Counted from the first letter of the stretch, positions 26,809 through 35,837 are shown. The stretch: 64,000 nucleotides of DNA from Albibacterium sp035514885 (GCF_035514885.1 NZ_DATJCH010000012.1:682001-746000); one strand, 5' to 3'. Numbers and translations: made by a program. Notes: generated by a model not told the origin, from the letters alone.

Positions 26809-27935
26809 CGAATATCCATTAAATGCTTGGCAGCCATGGTATGGATAATATCATTCAGCTCCTCTCGGCGGTTTTCCACTTCAAAAGCTAGGCTTAATTG
26901 AGCACGAGTACGTTGCAGGTTGTGAGTCTTATGTTGAACTTTATAGTAAATATCTCCATCTAAATAATCTGTCAAGAAACGAACTGCCTGCATATAAGGA
27001 AATAGCAATACCCCTTCAATTAAAGATCTTATTTCATGAGTGCTTAGAAAGTGATGAGCATTCTCAAAGTATCCATCCGTATAGGCGGTGAACAAAGGAA
27101 TATTTAATGTAATTTTACTCAAATCAGGTTCATCTTCAGCCGCATGGTTTATAATGGTTCGAATAGCATCTCCAAAGTCATAAGCCACATAGCCAGGCAT
27201 AACAGTATCCAAATCAATAACACACAAGGCTTTATCGTTTTCATCTAATAGAATATTATTAAATTTTGTATCGTTGTGTGTAATTCTTAAAGGAATTTCT
27301 CCACGTTCTGCCATTTGTAAAATGGCACGCATTTGAGCTTCACGTTGGACGATATATTCAATTTCTTCTTGCACCTCATCTTTGCGCAATGCTTTATTTT
27401 GCTGAATTGCTTGATGGAAGTTTTCAAGCCGATAATCAATGTTACAGAAATTGGGAATAGTATACTTTAATTTATTACTGTCCAGATCGGTTAACTGTCC
27501 TTGAAACCTACCGAAAGCCCTTCCTCCTTCCTTGGCTTGGTGCTCTGTTTCCAAAACATCGTAGCTTTTTGTTGGCTCAATTAAAATATAAGCTCTCCAG
27601 TAATCCGTGTTTTCATCTCTATAATACAAGCTTCTATCGCGAGCCGGAATAACTGTAAGCACTCGCTTATCAACAACATCGGCCCCCTCTGCTATTAACT
27701 TAGTTCTTATATGCTCGGTTACAATCTGAATATTCTGCATTAAAGCTTCTACATCTTTGAAAACATAATGGTTAATCCTTTGCAATAAATAGTTAGGTTG
27801 ATGAAGCTTATCGGTAAAAATCTGGAAGGTATCGTTAATGTGGCCTGATCCGACTGCTTTAAAAGCAACCGGATTTCCTTCTATAGAGAAATTCTCTGCT
27901 ATTTTTAGTATTGAACTAACCTCTTTCTGATTCAT
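26805..27935 (-). CDS. NahK-like N-acetylhexosamine 1-kinase (APH-fold phosphotransferase)
   Basis: The 376-residue protein has the aminoglycoside-phosphotransferase fold as in NahK/LnpB of bifidobacteria: VGSGHINDTFQIF (about 27-39), YLLQRINHYVFKD, the catalytic ITHNDTKFNNILLD (about 217-230) and metal-binding VIDLDTVMPG and YDFGDAIRT (about 238-260). NahK phosphorylates GalNAc/GlcNAc at C1. The neighbouring GH109 gene, predicted to release GalNAc, makes an N-acetylhexosamine kinase role attractive. It overlaps the CBM9-like gene by 4 bp, and faces the GH109 gene divergently across two palindromic operators. Confidence 0.82.
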   Translation of the reverse strand: MNQKEVSSILKIAENFSIEGNPVAFKAVGSGHINDTFQIFTDKLHQPNYLLQRINHYVFKDVEALMQNIQIVTEHIRTKLIAEGADVVDKRVLTVIPARDRSLYYRDENTDYWRAYILIEPTKSYDVLETEHQAKEGGRAFGRFQGQLTDLDSNKLKYTIPNFCNIDYRLENFHQAIQQNKALRKDEVQEEIEYIVQREAQMRAILQMAERGEIPLRITHNDTKFNNILLDENDKALCVIDLDTVMPGYVAYDFGDAIRTIINHAAEDEPDLSKITLNIPLFTAYTDGYFENAHHFLSTHEIRSLIEGVLLFPYMQAVRFLTDYLDGDIYYKVQHKTHNLQRTRAQLSLAFEVENRREELNDIIHTMAAKHLMDIR

Positions 27936-28011
27936 AGCTTAATAACATTATTAAGATAAGCAATGTATGCAATATCTTAAATTGAAAGCTATTATTTATA
28001 TCAAGAAGTAA

Positions 28012-28025
28012 AACAATCGATTGTT
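28012..28025. promoter_or_regulatory. Predicted LacI-family operator 1
   Basis: The 14-bp sequence AACAATCGATTGTT is a perfect palindrome centred on a CpG, the usual LacI-family operator form. It lies in the divergent spacer and overlaps a plausible -33 element of the kinase promoter on the minus strand (TAGCTTTC is near its -7). A second copy of the CAATCGATTG core lies 32 bp away, about three helical turns. Confidence 0.65.
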
Positions 28026-28044
28026 CAATTTTTTCTTAAATTAG

Positions 28045-28056
28045 GCAATCGATTGC
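28045..28056. promoter_or_regulatory. Predicted LacI-family operator 2
   Basis: The 12-bp sequence GCAATCGATTGC is a perfect palindrome sharing the CAATCGATTG core with operator 1, centre to centre 32 bp. It lies upstream of TAGGTTTG (28083-28090), the likely -7 box of the GH109 promoter. Both would be in position to control both divergent transcripts. Confidence 0.65.
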
Positions 28057-28082
28057 GTGCCAATTAATAATATGTTTTTAAT

Positions 28083-28090
28083 TAGGTTTG
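28083..28090 (+). promoter_or_regulatory. Probable -7 box of the GH109 promoter
   Basis: TAGGTTTG matches the Bacteroidota -7 consensus TAnnTTTG and lies 30 bp before the GH109 start. No good TTTG -33 box is present at the expected distance, which could point to activator dependence. Confidence 0.45.
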
Positions 28091-28119
28091 TTATACAGAG
28101 GACCAGTTAAGAAAAATCA

Positions 28120-29469
28120 ATGGACAGAAGAAACTTTTTAAAAACAAGCTCTATTGCTGCAGTAGGTACTAGCATGCTGGATAGCAATAAATTATTCGCC
28201 AAAGAGAAAAGCGTGATTCGTTTAGGGTTTATTGGTGTAGGTATGCGGGGAAGAAATCACGTAGCGATTGCTTTAGAGCGTAATGACGTAGAGGTTGTCG
28301 CGATCTGCGATACCCAAGAAGACTCATTGGTACTCTGTCGTAAACAGTTTATAAATTCGAAGAAGAATGCACCAAAAGAATATACAGGAGGTGTAGACGC
28401 CTATAAAAGGATGTTAGATAAAGAGAAGCTGGATGCAGTAATTATTGCTACTCCATGGCAATTCCATCATTCTCAGGCTATAGATTCTATGAAATCTGGT
28501 GTATATGTTGGCTGTGAAGTAATAGCTGGCTTAACTCTGGAAGAACATTGGGACTTGGTAAAAACTTCAGAAAGTACGGGTATCCCATATATGTGTTTGG
28601 AAAACGTTGCTTATCGAAGAGATGTGATGGCTGTATTAAATATGGTTCGACAAGGGTTGTTGGGTGAGCTCGTTCATTTAGAAGGAGGCTACCAACACGA
28701 TTTACGTGAAGTGCTATTTAATAATGGGAAGCAACCGTATGGAGGTGGTTTTGAATTTGGCGAAAAAGGATATAGTGAAGCCCAATGGAGAACACAGTTC
28801 AACATTGACTATGATGGAGATCTGTATCCAACACACGGTTTAGGCCCGTTGTTGAATTATGCTAATATCAACCATGGCAACAGGATAACCAATATTGTAT
28901 CTTTTTCTACCAAGGCTGTCGGTTTATCAAACTACCTTAAAACAAAAGCTCCCGGGCATCCAAACACAAAGATAAATTTCAAAAATGGGGATGTTACCAC
29001 TTCTCTTATGTCTTGCGCTAATGGAGAGGTTCTGGAAATTAAACACGATGTACATTTGCCACGCCCTTATTCAATCGGTCTTCGGGTGCAAGGAACGAAT
29101 GGGATCTGGATGGATGTAAATAACGGCATGTATATAGAAGGTCAGTCAGCTAAAAGCCATCAATGGGATAAAGCCGACGAATGGATTAAAAAGTACGATC
29201 ATCCGCTTTGGAAAAGGTATGAGGATAAGGCCACCGGGGCTGGTCATGGTGGTATGGATTGGTTTGTTGATAATGCCTTTTTTGAGTCAGTTAAAAAGGG
29301 CGTTCAAACTCCGATAGATGTCTATGATTCTGTTACGATGAGTGCTTTATTTCCACTATCTATTCAGTCCATTAAGGAAGGAAATAAAACTTTAGAGTTT
29401 CCTGACTTTACGAGTGGAAAATGGAAGATACAAAAACCAAAATTCGCCTTAGATGATAGTGTTTTTTAA
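28120..29469 (+). CDS. Glycoside hydrolase family 109 (Gfo/Idh/MocA, NAD-dependent alpha-N-acetylgalactosaminidase-like)
   Basis: The 449-residue protein begins with a twin-arginine-like signal (MDRRNFLKTSSIAAVG) and a Rossmann NAD site LGFIGVGMRGRNH (about 36-48). Further GH109-type segments are AVIIATPWQFHHSQA (about 107-121), YMCLENVAYRRDVMA, EGGYQHDLRE and YDGDLYPTHGLGPL (about 231-244). These fit the GH109 enzymes that remove alpha-GalNAc by an oxidation-elimination mechanism with bound NAD. It could be another GH109-like hydrolase. It is divergent from the kinase gene, and convergent with the LacI gene. Confidence 0.85.
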   Translation: MDRRNFLKTSSIAAVGTSMLDSNKLFAKEKSVIRLGFIGVGMRGRNHVAIALERNDVEVVAICDTQEDSLVLCRKQFINSKKNAPKEYTGGVDAYKRMLDKEKLDAVIIATPWQFHHSQAIDSMKSGVYVGCEVIAGLTLEEHWDLVKTSESTGIPYMCLENVAYRRDVMAVLNMVRQGLLGELVHLEGGYQHDLREVLFNNGKQPYGGGFEFGEKGYSEAQWRTQFNIDYDGDLYPTHGLGPLLNYANINHGNRITNIVSFSTKAVGLSNYLKTKAPGHPNTKINFKNGDVTTSLMSCANGEVLEIKHDVHLPRPYSIGLRVQGTNGIWMDVNNGMYIEGQSAKSHQWDKADEWIKKYDHPLWKRYEDKATGAGHGGMDWFVDNAFFESVKKGVQTPIDVYDSVTMSALFPLSIQSIKEGNKTLEFPDFTSGKWKIQKPKFALDDSVF

Positions 29470-29492
29470 GAAATAGCGTTAAGGCTTATCTG

Positions 29493-30509
29493 TTAGGAGA
29501 TATCTAAATGGATAAGCCTTGAAGGGTATATAATGTGATCACCCTTATCTGTTTTTCCTTCTTTAATAAGATCAAAAAGAATTTCAGCAGCCTTTTCAGC
29601 TTGCTTACCAGGGAATTGCTCAATAGATGCCATGGGTTTATTCTCAATATGATTCCAGATAGGAAAGTTAGCGAAGCTGATAAAGAAAATGTCTTGATTA
29701 ATTACCAGGCCTTTTTCCCGAACGATTTTCATCGCATCAAGAGTAACATAATCACTAAAGCAAATTACTGCCGACGGTCTGTCAACCAGAGCTATTAGCT
29801 CCTCTACTGCATTCAGATTACCCTTTTCTGAAAGGTTGGTGTGGAAGATATAATCTCTATTAACCTTAATATTATTTATTTTTAAGCCGTTAATAAAACT
29901 TTCTTCCCGCTGTTTACTTGCGAGCAAGCTTTTAGGCCCATTGATTAAAGCGATACGATTATGTCCGCAGCTCACAAAGGTATTAATTGCCTCTAACATA
30001 CCGGTTTCCAGATCAGATACAATTCGGTAAACATCGCTTCTATCAGGAACACAGTCAAAAAATACAACCGGAATATTTGCCTTTTTAAAGGTCTCAATAA
30101 AGTCGAAATTGGTAGTTCTCTTACTTATGGAGATAATAACCCCATCTACCCGATGCTTTTTAAAAGATTCTAATATTCTTAACTCACGTGCCGCGTTATC
30201 TAAAGACTGCCCTAAAATTACGGTGTAATTATTGTCGGTAGCTATATTCTCAATAGCAGTAATGGCTGTAGAAAAGAAAGCTTCGGAAAGGCTGGGTAAA
30301 ACAACACCAATTGTAAAAGTCTTTTGTTGCTTAAAAAAGATTGCTCGATTATCGGGTTCATAATTGAGTTCAGCAGCTAGCTTCTTAACCCGCATGGTAG
30401 TAACTAAGCCAATACTTGGATGGTCTTTTAATGCTCTGGAAACCGTAGAAGTAGATAATTTTAGCTGCTTGGCTATTTGTTTTAATGTTGGTATTTGCCC
30501 CTGTTTCAT
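29493..30509 (-). CDS. LacI-family transcriptional regulator
   Basis: ATG 30509, preceded by AAGGAA, is the best start (338 residues); a GTG at 30524 is also in frame. The N-terminal HTH is clear: TLKQIAKQLKLSTSTVSRAL, then the hinge-type LAAELNYEPD. The periplasmic-binding-protein-like effector domain runs from about 60 to the C-terminus, with FTIGVVLPSLSEAFF and VICFSDYVTLDAMK. It probably recognises the CATCGATG-type palindromes at 28012-28056 and controls the GH109/kinase/CBM9 genes; this link is inferred. The inducer is probably a sugar. Confidence 0.92.
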   Translation of the reverse strand: MKQGQIPTLKQIAKQLKLSTSTVSRALKDHPSIGLVTTMRVKKLAAELNYEPDNRAIFFKQQKTFTIGVVLPSLSEAFFSTAITAIENIATDNNYTVILGQSLDNAARELRILESFKKHRVDGVIISISKRTTNFDFIETFKKANIPVVFFDCVPDRSDVYRIVSDLETGMLEAINTFVSCGHNRIALINGPKSLLASKQREESFINGLKINNIKVNRDYIFHTNLSEKGNLNAVEELIALVDRPSAVICFSDYVTLDAMKIVREKGLVINQDIFFISFANFPIWNHIENKPMASIEQFPGKQAEKAAEILFDLIKEGKTDKGDHIIYPSRLIHLDIS

Positions 30510-30597
30510 TTCCTTACTATTCACTTATAATCGGCTACAAGATAATAATTATTTAATGAAGGCTTAGGTTTGCTTATATGATGAGTTCCATCTTATC

Positions 30598-31209
30598 CTA
30601 AAAACTTGTAATATCCAGATAGCTGATACCTCTCTTCTCCCCTTCTTTGCGATCATTTTCATCCTTTCCAACTAAAGCCACTTCGCTAGCCGTTAAGTTA
30701 TTCTCCTTAATAATATAATCTAAAGGGTCTATACCTGGTAACACTTTCAGTTCATCATAAAAATAAACTTTTAGTTTGCGGTCAAGGCCCTGCCAATCTA
30801 AATGCTTTAATTTATTTAACTGAATTAATGGATTCCCCTTTGTAAATATATAAACAGCTTTTTGGTTCTGAACTAGCTCATTTAGTAGTTCTAAGACTGT
30901 TGGGTACAGTAAAAGCCTAAGAGGCAATTGTGCAGTACTATGAAGTCTAGTAAAATTCTCCTCGTATTTGGCATCAATTCCGAAAACATCGGAAGCTTTT
31001 TTGAAAATACCTTCTGAACCATGTTGCAAATAAGATTTCTTTAAAAATTCAGTCAGTTCTGCTGCCGGAGGAAAGCTCTCTGTATATTCCAGGAAATTAG
31101 CAAAGAGGTAATAAACTTGTAAGATGTAGTCTTGTTGAGGATACAATACATCATCCAGTTCAAAAACAAAAACCTTTTTACTCGTATTGATATCTGAATA
31201 ACTTAACAT
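30598..31209 (-). CDS. HAD-superfamily-like protein with replaced nucleophile
   Basis: The 203-residue protein aligns with HAD phosphatases: motif I region KKVFVFELDDVLYPQQDY (about 11-28), motif II-like VYIFTKGNP (about 114-122), and motif IV-like VALVGKDENDRKEGEKRG (about 177-194). In motif I the first Asp (the nucleophile of DxD) is Glu (ELDD). Phosphatase activity through a phospho-aspartate is therefore doubtful, and the protein might be regulatory. It overlaps the small upstream gene by 7 bp in a LolD-headed operon. Confidence 0.7.
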   Translation of the reverse strand: MLSYSDINTSKKVFVFELDDVLYPQQDYILQVYYLFANFLEYTESFPPAAELTEFLKKSYLQHGSEGIFKKASDVFGIDAKYEENFTRLHSTAQLPLRLLLYPTVLELLNELVQNQKAVYIFTKGNPLIQLNKLKHLDWQGLDRKLKVYFYDELKVLPGIDPLDYIIKENNLTASEVALVGKDENDRKEGEKRGISYLDITSF

Positions 31210-31514
31210 ATCACTTCAATATCATATTCTTCAAACAAAAACTTTTCTGAAAGTACCATTTCAATTTCAGATTCTGACAGAAGCATCAAAGTGCTTGCAT
31301 TCTTATCTAAACAGGCTTTTAAAAGCTCATGAATGAAAGTTTGAGCAGAAACCGGAGGTAGCTGAATAAATTTGCCTGAACTTAATAAAGGTTTCGGAAC
31401 GGGTACAGAATCAGCAAAAAACACATTGCTACCAGAATACTCTTTAGCACGCTTTTGTGCAGCAGCACTCGTTCCCTGAGTTATGATAATGGTATTATTC
31501 GGTACTTGTTCCAT
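31203..31514 (-). CDS. Small protein, possibly preATP-grasp-like
   Basis: The best start is ATG 31514 (103 residues); a longer frame that begins at 31559 lies deeper in the LolD gene. It overlaps the LolD 3' end by 20 bp and the HAD gene by 7 bp, so coupling is likely. It has a Rossmann-like start (NNTIIITQGTSAAAQKRAKE), resembling the N-terminal preATP-grasp domain of carboxylases or synthetases, but no ATP-grasp domain follows. The function is unknown, and the family guess is weak. Confidence 0.55.
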   Translation of the reverse strand: MEQVPNNTIIITQGTSAAAQKRAKEYSGSNVFFADSVPVPKPLLSSGKFIQLPPVSAQTFIHELLKACLDKNASTLMLLSESEIEMVLSEKFLFEEYDIEVIC

Positions 31515-32196
31515 CAGAAATATGCTCCGTTTGTTGTTCTCCATTGATAATCTTCCCATCCTTCATATGAATACTACGATCTGATATCAATGCGAGATCT
31601 TCGTTATGGGTAACGATAATAAAAGTTTGATTGAGCCTGTCTCTCAATTCTATAAATAACTGATTAAGTGCCTGTGCATTATCTGAATCTAAGTTACCTG
31701 ATGGTTCATCAGCAAGAACAATAGATGGATTGTTAATTAATGCACGAGCCACAGCAACACGTTGCTGCTCACCTCCCGAAAGCTCGGAAGGTTTATGGTA
31801 TAAACGATGTCTTAAACCAAGCATTTCCAACACTTCTTCTGCTTTCATCTCACTTTCCTTTTTTCCCTTTTTAGCAATGAATGCTGGCATGCATACATTC
31901 TCCAAGGCACTAAATTCAGGAAGCAAATGATGGAATTGGAATATAAAACCGATATTCTTATTTCGAAAATCGCTCAATTTCTTTGGCGATAAGTTATTGA
32001 TTTCGATACCGTTAATCTCAACTGTACCCTGATCAGGTAAAGCAAGAGAACCGATAATATGAAGTAATGTACTCTTTCCGGCTCCGGAGACACCTACAAT
32101 ACTTACTATCTCTCCACGATTTACTTCCAGATCCACTCCTTTAAGAATTGGAAGCTTACCATAAGACTTATAAATATTTTTCGCACTTAACATCAT
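31495..32196 (-). CDS. LolD/MacB-type ABC transporter ATP-binding protein
   Basis: The 233-residue ATPase has Walker A GVSGAGKST (about 35-43), the Q-loop region GFIFQFHHLLPEFSALEN, signature LSGGEQQRVAVARAL (about 140-154), Walker B IVLADEPSGNLDS (about 160-172) and the H-loop in FIIVTHNEDLA. The FQFHHLLPEF and GNLDSD features fit the LolD/MacB lineage, which extracts lipoproteins from the inner membrane or drives MacB-like pumps. No permease gene is adjacent, so the partner is encoded elsewhere. It is the first gene of the three-gene minus-strand operon. A second ATG lies at 32193. Confidence 0.9.
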   Translation of the reverse strand: MMLSAKNIYKSYGKLPILKGVDLEVNRGEIVSIVGVSGAGKSTLLHIIGSLALPDQGTVEINGIEINNLSPKKLSDFRNKNIGFIFQFHHLLPEFSALENVCMPAFIAKKGKKESEMKAEEVLEMLGLRHRLYHKPSELSGGEQQRVAVARALINNPSIVLADEPSGNLDSDNAQALNQLFIELRDRLNQTFIIVTHNEDLALISDRSIHMKDGKIINGEQQTEHISDGTSTE

Positions 32197-32335
32197 GCGA
32201 AGATAATACTAATTTCTTTTTTGGTGGAAGATCATTTATTTTATATCTATAAATAGCATATCTCACACAAAATAAGCGTAAACAACGTTGATAAAACGGA
32301 TTAAAAGAACTACTTTTACGGCAAATTTTTAAAGC

Positions 32336-33526
32336 ATGAATATTCACGAATATCAAGGTAAAGCAATTTTAAAAAGTTTTGGAGTACGCATCCAAGAAGG
32401 TATTGTTGCCGACACTCCCGAACAAGCGGTAGAAGCAGCTAAACAATTAAAAGAGGATTTTAATTCTGATTGGGTTGTTGTAAAAGCTCAAATCCACGCC
32501 GGTGGTCGTGGAAAAGGTGGTGGTGTAAAATTGGCTAAGAACCTGGAAGAAGTTAAACAAAGAGCATCAGATATTATTGGGATGCAATTAGTTACTCCTC
32601 AAACTGGTCCTGAAGGAAAAAAAGTTGGCAAGGTTCTGATTGCTCAGGATGTTTACTATCCCGGAGAAAGTGAAACCAAGGAGATATACATGAGCGTGCT
32701 TTTAGATCGCGCTAAAGGACGTAACATCATTATGTATTCAACCGAAGGCGGGATGGATATTGAAGAGGTTGCTGAAAAAACACCCGAACTGATCTTTAAA
32801 GAAGAGATTGATCCTAAGGTTGGCCTGCAAGGTTTTCAAGCAAGAAAGATTGCTTTCAATTTAGGACTGACAGGTGAAGCAAATAAAGAAATGGTAAAAT
32901 TCGTTGCGGCATTATACAAGGCCTACGATACAACCGACTCTTCCATGTTTGAAATTAATCCGGTCTTAAAAACATCTGACAATAAAATATTAGCGGTTGA
33001 TGCTAAAGTTGATTTAGATGAAAACGCATTATATCGTCACAAAGACTATTTAGAAATGCGCGATTTCGCTGAAGAAGATCCAACAGAGGTTGAAGCAGGA
33101 AAATCTAATTTGAATTATGTAAAATTAGATGGTAACGTAGGATGTATGGTGAATGGTGCCGGATTAGCAATGGCAACCATGGATATCATTAAAATTGCCG
33201 GTGGTGAGCCTGCAAACTTCCTTGACGTAGGTGGTACTGCCAATGCTGAAACTGTTAAAGCGGGGTTCAATATCATCTTACAAGATCCAAATGTAAAAGC
33301 AATTTTGATTAATATCTTCGGAGGTATTGTTCGTTGTGACCGAGTGGCACAAGGTGTAATTGATGCCTACAAAGAAATTGGCAACATACCGGTTCCAATC
33401 ATTGTTCGTTTACAGGGAACCAATGCTGAAGAAGCTAAAAAATTAATTGATGAATCTGGGCTTAAGGTTTACTCAGCTATTCAATTAAAAGAAGCTGCTG
33501 ACCTAGTTACAAAAGTTCTTTCTTAA
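32336..33526 (+). CDS. sucC: Succinyl-CoA synthetase beta subunit (ADP-forming)
   Basis: The 396-residue protein is a full-length SucC: MNIHEYQGKAILKSFGV at the N-terminus, ATP-grasp VKAQIHAGGRGKGGGVKLAK (about 44-63), VLIAQDVYYPGE, FEINPV, DAKVDLDENA and the CoA-ligase loop NFLDVGGTANAETVKAGF (about 297-314) then NIFGGIVRCDRVAQGV. It forms succinyl-CoA synthetase with SucD in the TCA cycle. SucD is not adjacent, which is normal for many Bacteroidota. A clean terminator follows at 33559. Confidence 0.98.
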   Translation: MNIHEYQGKAILKSFGVRIQEGIVADTPEQAVEAAKQLKEDFNSDWVVVKAQIHAGGRGKGGGVKLAKNLEEVKQRASDIIGMQLVTPQTGPEGKKVGKVLIAQDVYYPGESETKEIYMSVLLDRAKGRNIIMYSTEGGMDIEEVAEKTPELIFKEEIDPKVGLQGFQARKIAFNLGLTGEANKEMVKFVAALYKAYDTTDSSMFEINPVLKTSDNKILAVDAKVDLDENALYRHKDYLEMRDFAEEDPTEVEAGKSNLNYVKLDGNVGCMVNGAGLAMATMDIIKIAGGEPANFLDVGGTANAETVKAGFNIILQDPNVKAILINIFGGIVRCDRVAQGVIDAYKEIGNIPVPIIVRLQGTNAEEAKKLIDESGLKVYSAIQLKEAADLVTKVLS

Positions 33527-33558
33527 GCAACAGAAGTCAGCTTCTTAAATAAACATTT

Positions 33559-33587
33559 AAATAAACCTCCTACTCGGAGGTTTATTT
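33559..33587 (+). terminator. Intrinsic terminator after sucC
   Basis: A 12-bp stem (33559-33570 with 33576-33587) with loop TACTC is formed by AAATAAACCTCC and its reverse complement. It is followed by a short T-rich tract. It separates sucC from asnS. Confidence 0.85.
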
Positions 33588-33617
33588 GTTCTAAATAATA
33601 CAACAATCTATTAAATC

Positions 33618-35063
33618 ATGACACATACAAGAATAAAAGACCTATTAAACTCAACAGACTTTGGAAAGGAGTTTATTGCTAAAGGATGGATAAGAACATT
33701 TAGAAACAACCAGTTTCTTGCAATTAACGATGGTTCTTGCCTGGGTAATCTACAGGTTGTGATAGGAATTAATGTGTTTGATGAAAAAACAATAAAGAAG
33801 CTACATACAGGTGCATCCGTTGCTGTAAAAGGGGTTCTAATTGAATCACAAGGTAAAGGACAGCGTGTTGAACTGAAAGCAAGCGAACTGGAAGTCTTAG
33901 GAGAAAGCGATCCTGACAAGTTCCCTTTACAACCTAAAAAGCATAGTCTTGAATTCCTAAGAGAGATTGCTCATTTACGTTTCCGTACAAATACCTTCAA
34001 TGCAATTTTCAAAGTAAGAAACGCATTGGCTTTCGCTGTTCATCAATTTTTTAATGAGCGTGGTTTTGTTTATATACATACTCCTATTATTACCGGATCA
34101 GATGCAGAAGGTGCAGGTGAAATGTTCCAGGTAACAAACCTCGATTTGGATAATTTGCCCAGAAATGAAGCCGGTCAAATTGATTATAAGGAAGATTTCT
34201 TTGGTAAAGCTACTAACCTAACTGTTTCAGGACAATTAGAGGGCGAGCTTGCTGCAATGGCTTTGGGCAATATTTATACCTTTGGACCTACTTTCAGAGC
34301 AGAGAATTCAAACACTACGCGTCACTTGGCAGAATTCTGGATGATTGAACCGGAAATGGCATTCTACGATATTCATGACAACATGGATTTAGCGGAAGAG
34401 CTGATGAAATATGTAATTCGTGTAGCTTTAGATCGTTGTCCGGAAGAAATTGAATTCCTAAGAAACAGACAGCTTGAAGAAGATAAACAAAAGCCTCAAG
34501 CTGAGCGATCTGAAATGGATTTGGTAGCGAAGCTTCAGTTTATATTAGAAAATGATTTCGAAAGGGTAACTTATACAGATGCCGTGGAAATCTTAAAACG
34601 CTCAAAACCAAATCAAAAGAAACAATTTAAGTATCTAATTGATGACTGGGGTGTTGATTTACAATCAGAGCATGAGCGTTATTTAGTAGAAAAACACTTT
34701 AAGAAACCTGTTATTCTAATTGACTATCCGGCAGATATTAAAGCCTTCTATATGCGTCAGAACGAAGTGGATGAGCATGGAAGAAGAACGGTTGCTGCCA
34801 TGGATATTCTTTTCCCGGGCATTGGTGAAATTGTTGGTGGTTCACAACGTGAGGAGCGTTACGATGTTTTAACACAGCGTATGGCAGAGATGAACATCCC
34901 ATCCAAGGAAATGGACTGGTTCTTAGATACCCGCAGATTTGGTACTGCACCGCATGCCGGATTTGGATTGGGTTTTGAAAGATTAGTGTTATTCGTAACC
35001 GGCATGGGAAATATTCGCGATGTGATTCCTTTCCCTCGCTATCCGAATAATGCTGAATTTTAA
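33618..35063 (+). CDS. asnS: Asparaginyl-tRNA synthetase
   Basis: The 481-residue class IIb synthetase has an N-terminal OB-fold (WIRTFRNNQFLAINDGSC) and class II motifs: FMV-type motif 1 around RGFVYIHTPIITGSDAEGAG, motif 2 in FGPTFRAENSNTTRHLAEFW (about 223-242), and motif 3 with FGLGFERLVLFVTGMGNIRD (about 451-470). It charges tRNA-Asn with asparagine. Length and insertion pattern are normal for AsnRS. It is a single gene between a terminator and the TsaC gene. Confidence 0.97.
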   Translation: MTHTRIKDLLNSTDFGKEFIAKGWIRTFRNNQFLAINDGSCLGNLQVVIGINVFDEKTIKKLHTGASVAVKGVLIESQGKGQRVELKASELEVLGESDPDKFPLQPKKHSLEFLREIAHLRFRTNTFNAIFKVRNALAFAVHQFFNERGFVYIHTPIITGSDAEGAGEMFQVTNLDLDNLPRNEAGQIDYKEDFFGKATNLTVSGQLEGELAAMALGNIYTFGPTFRAENSNTTRHLAEFWMIEPEMAFYDIHDNMDLAEELMKYVIRVALDRCPEEIEFLRNRQLEEDKQKPQAERSEMDLVAKLQFILENDFERVTYTDAVEILKRSKPNQKKQFKYLIDDWGVDLQSEHERYLVEKHFKKPVILIDYPADIKAFYMRQNEVDEHGRRTVAAMDILFPGIGEIVGGSQREERYDVLTQRMAEMNIPSKEMDWFLDTRRFGTAPHAGFGLGFERLVLFVTGMGNIRDVIPFPRYPNNAEF

Positions 35064-35173
35064 ACACCCGATCTAAGATTTCATCTGTAATATTAATCAC
35101 ATTATTTATTACAGATGAAATCAAAATTGAGCAATCGCTGTTAATTATTAACGTAACAGTAAAAAGATAAAAA

Positions 35174-35794
35174 ATGTTTATTAAGATTTACGAAGAGAAT
35201 CCAAACCCCAAGAGCATATCTCAAGTGGTGGACATTTTAAGAAAAGGTGGAGTAATTATCTATCCGACAGATACTATCTATGGAATAGGATGCGATATTA
35301 CAAACCCGAAAGCAATAGAACGCGTATGTCAGATTAGAGGATTGAAACCCGAAAAGGCAAACCTATCCTTTATTTGCAATGACTTAACTTCTATTTCATT
35401 ATATACAAAGCCACTTGATAATACAACTTTTCGTCTTTTAAAGAAATCTTTACCTGGTCCATTTACTTTTATTTTCAATGCTAGTGGTCAGGTTCCTAAA
35501 CTTTTGAGTTCAAAGAAAAAGACAGTAGGTATACGGGTACCAAACAATAACATTGCTCGGGAAATTGTAAGAGAATTAGGCAATCCAATCGTTTCTGCCT
35601 CCATACATGACGATGATGAATTGGTTGAATACTCAACAGATCCAGAATTAATTTACGAAAAATACAGTGAACTTGTCGATGTAGTTATCGATGGCGGTTA
35701 TGGAGAAAACACACCCTCTACTGTAGTTGATTGTACAACCGGTGAATTCGAAATAATACGTCAGGGCGAGGGTGATCTTTCCCTTTACATATAA
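35174..35794 (+). CDS. L-threonylcarbamoyladenylate synthase (Sua5/YciO/YrdC family)
   Basis: The 206-residue protein has YrdC-fold features: GGVIIYPTDTIYGIGCDITN (about 29-48), residues KANLSFICNDLTSISLYT (the nucleotide-binding region), KSLPGPFTFIFNA (about 90-102) and TVGIRVPNNNIAREIV. These enzymes make threonylcarbamoyl-AMP, the first step of t6A in tRNA. It lacks the Sua5 C-terminal domain, so it is of TsaC/YciO length. YciO-type members are weaker enzymes; the sequence here does not decide between the two. Confidence 0.87.
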   Translation: MFIKIYEENPNPKSISQVVDILRKGGVIIYPTDTIYGIGCDITNPKAIERVCQIRGLKPEKANLSFICNDLTSISLYTKPLDNTTFRLLKKSLPGPFTFIFNASGQVPKLLSSKKKTVGIRVPNNNIAREIVRELGNPIVSASIHDDDELVEYSTDPELIYEKYSELVDVVIDGGYGENTPSTVVDCTTGEFEIIRQGEGDLSLYI

Positions 35795-35796
35795 AT

Positions 35797-35837
35797 AAAA
35801 AGAAGCAAAGGTAATTCACTTACCTTTGCTTCTTTTT
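35797..35837. terminator. Bidirectional intrinsic terminator
   Basis: Perfect 18-bp arms (35797-35814 and 35820-35837) with loop TTCAC contain AAAAAGAAGCAAAGG and its complement. They lie between the convergent TsaC-like gene and trpA, and provide U tracts on both strands. Confidence 0.88.

Noticed and set aside
28012..28056. Phage or integrase attachment site
   Set aside because: The palindromes are better explained as LacI operators; no integrase or mobile gene is nearby.
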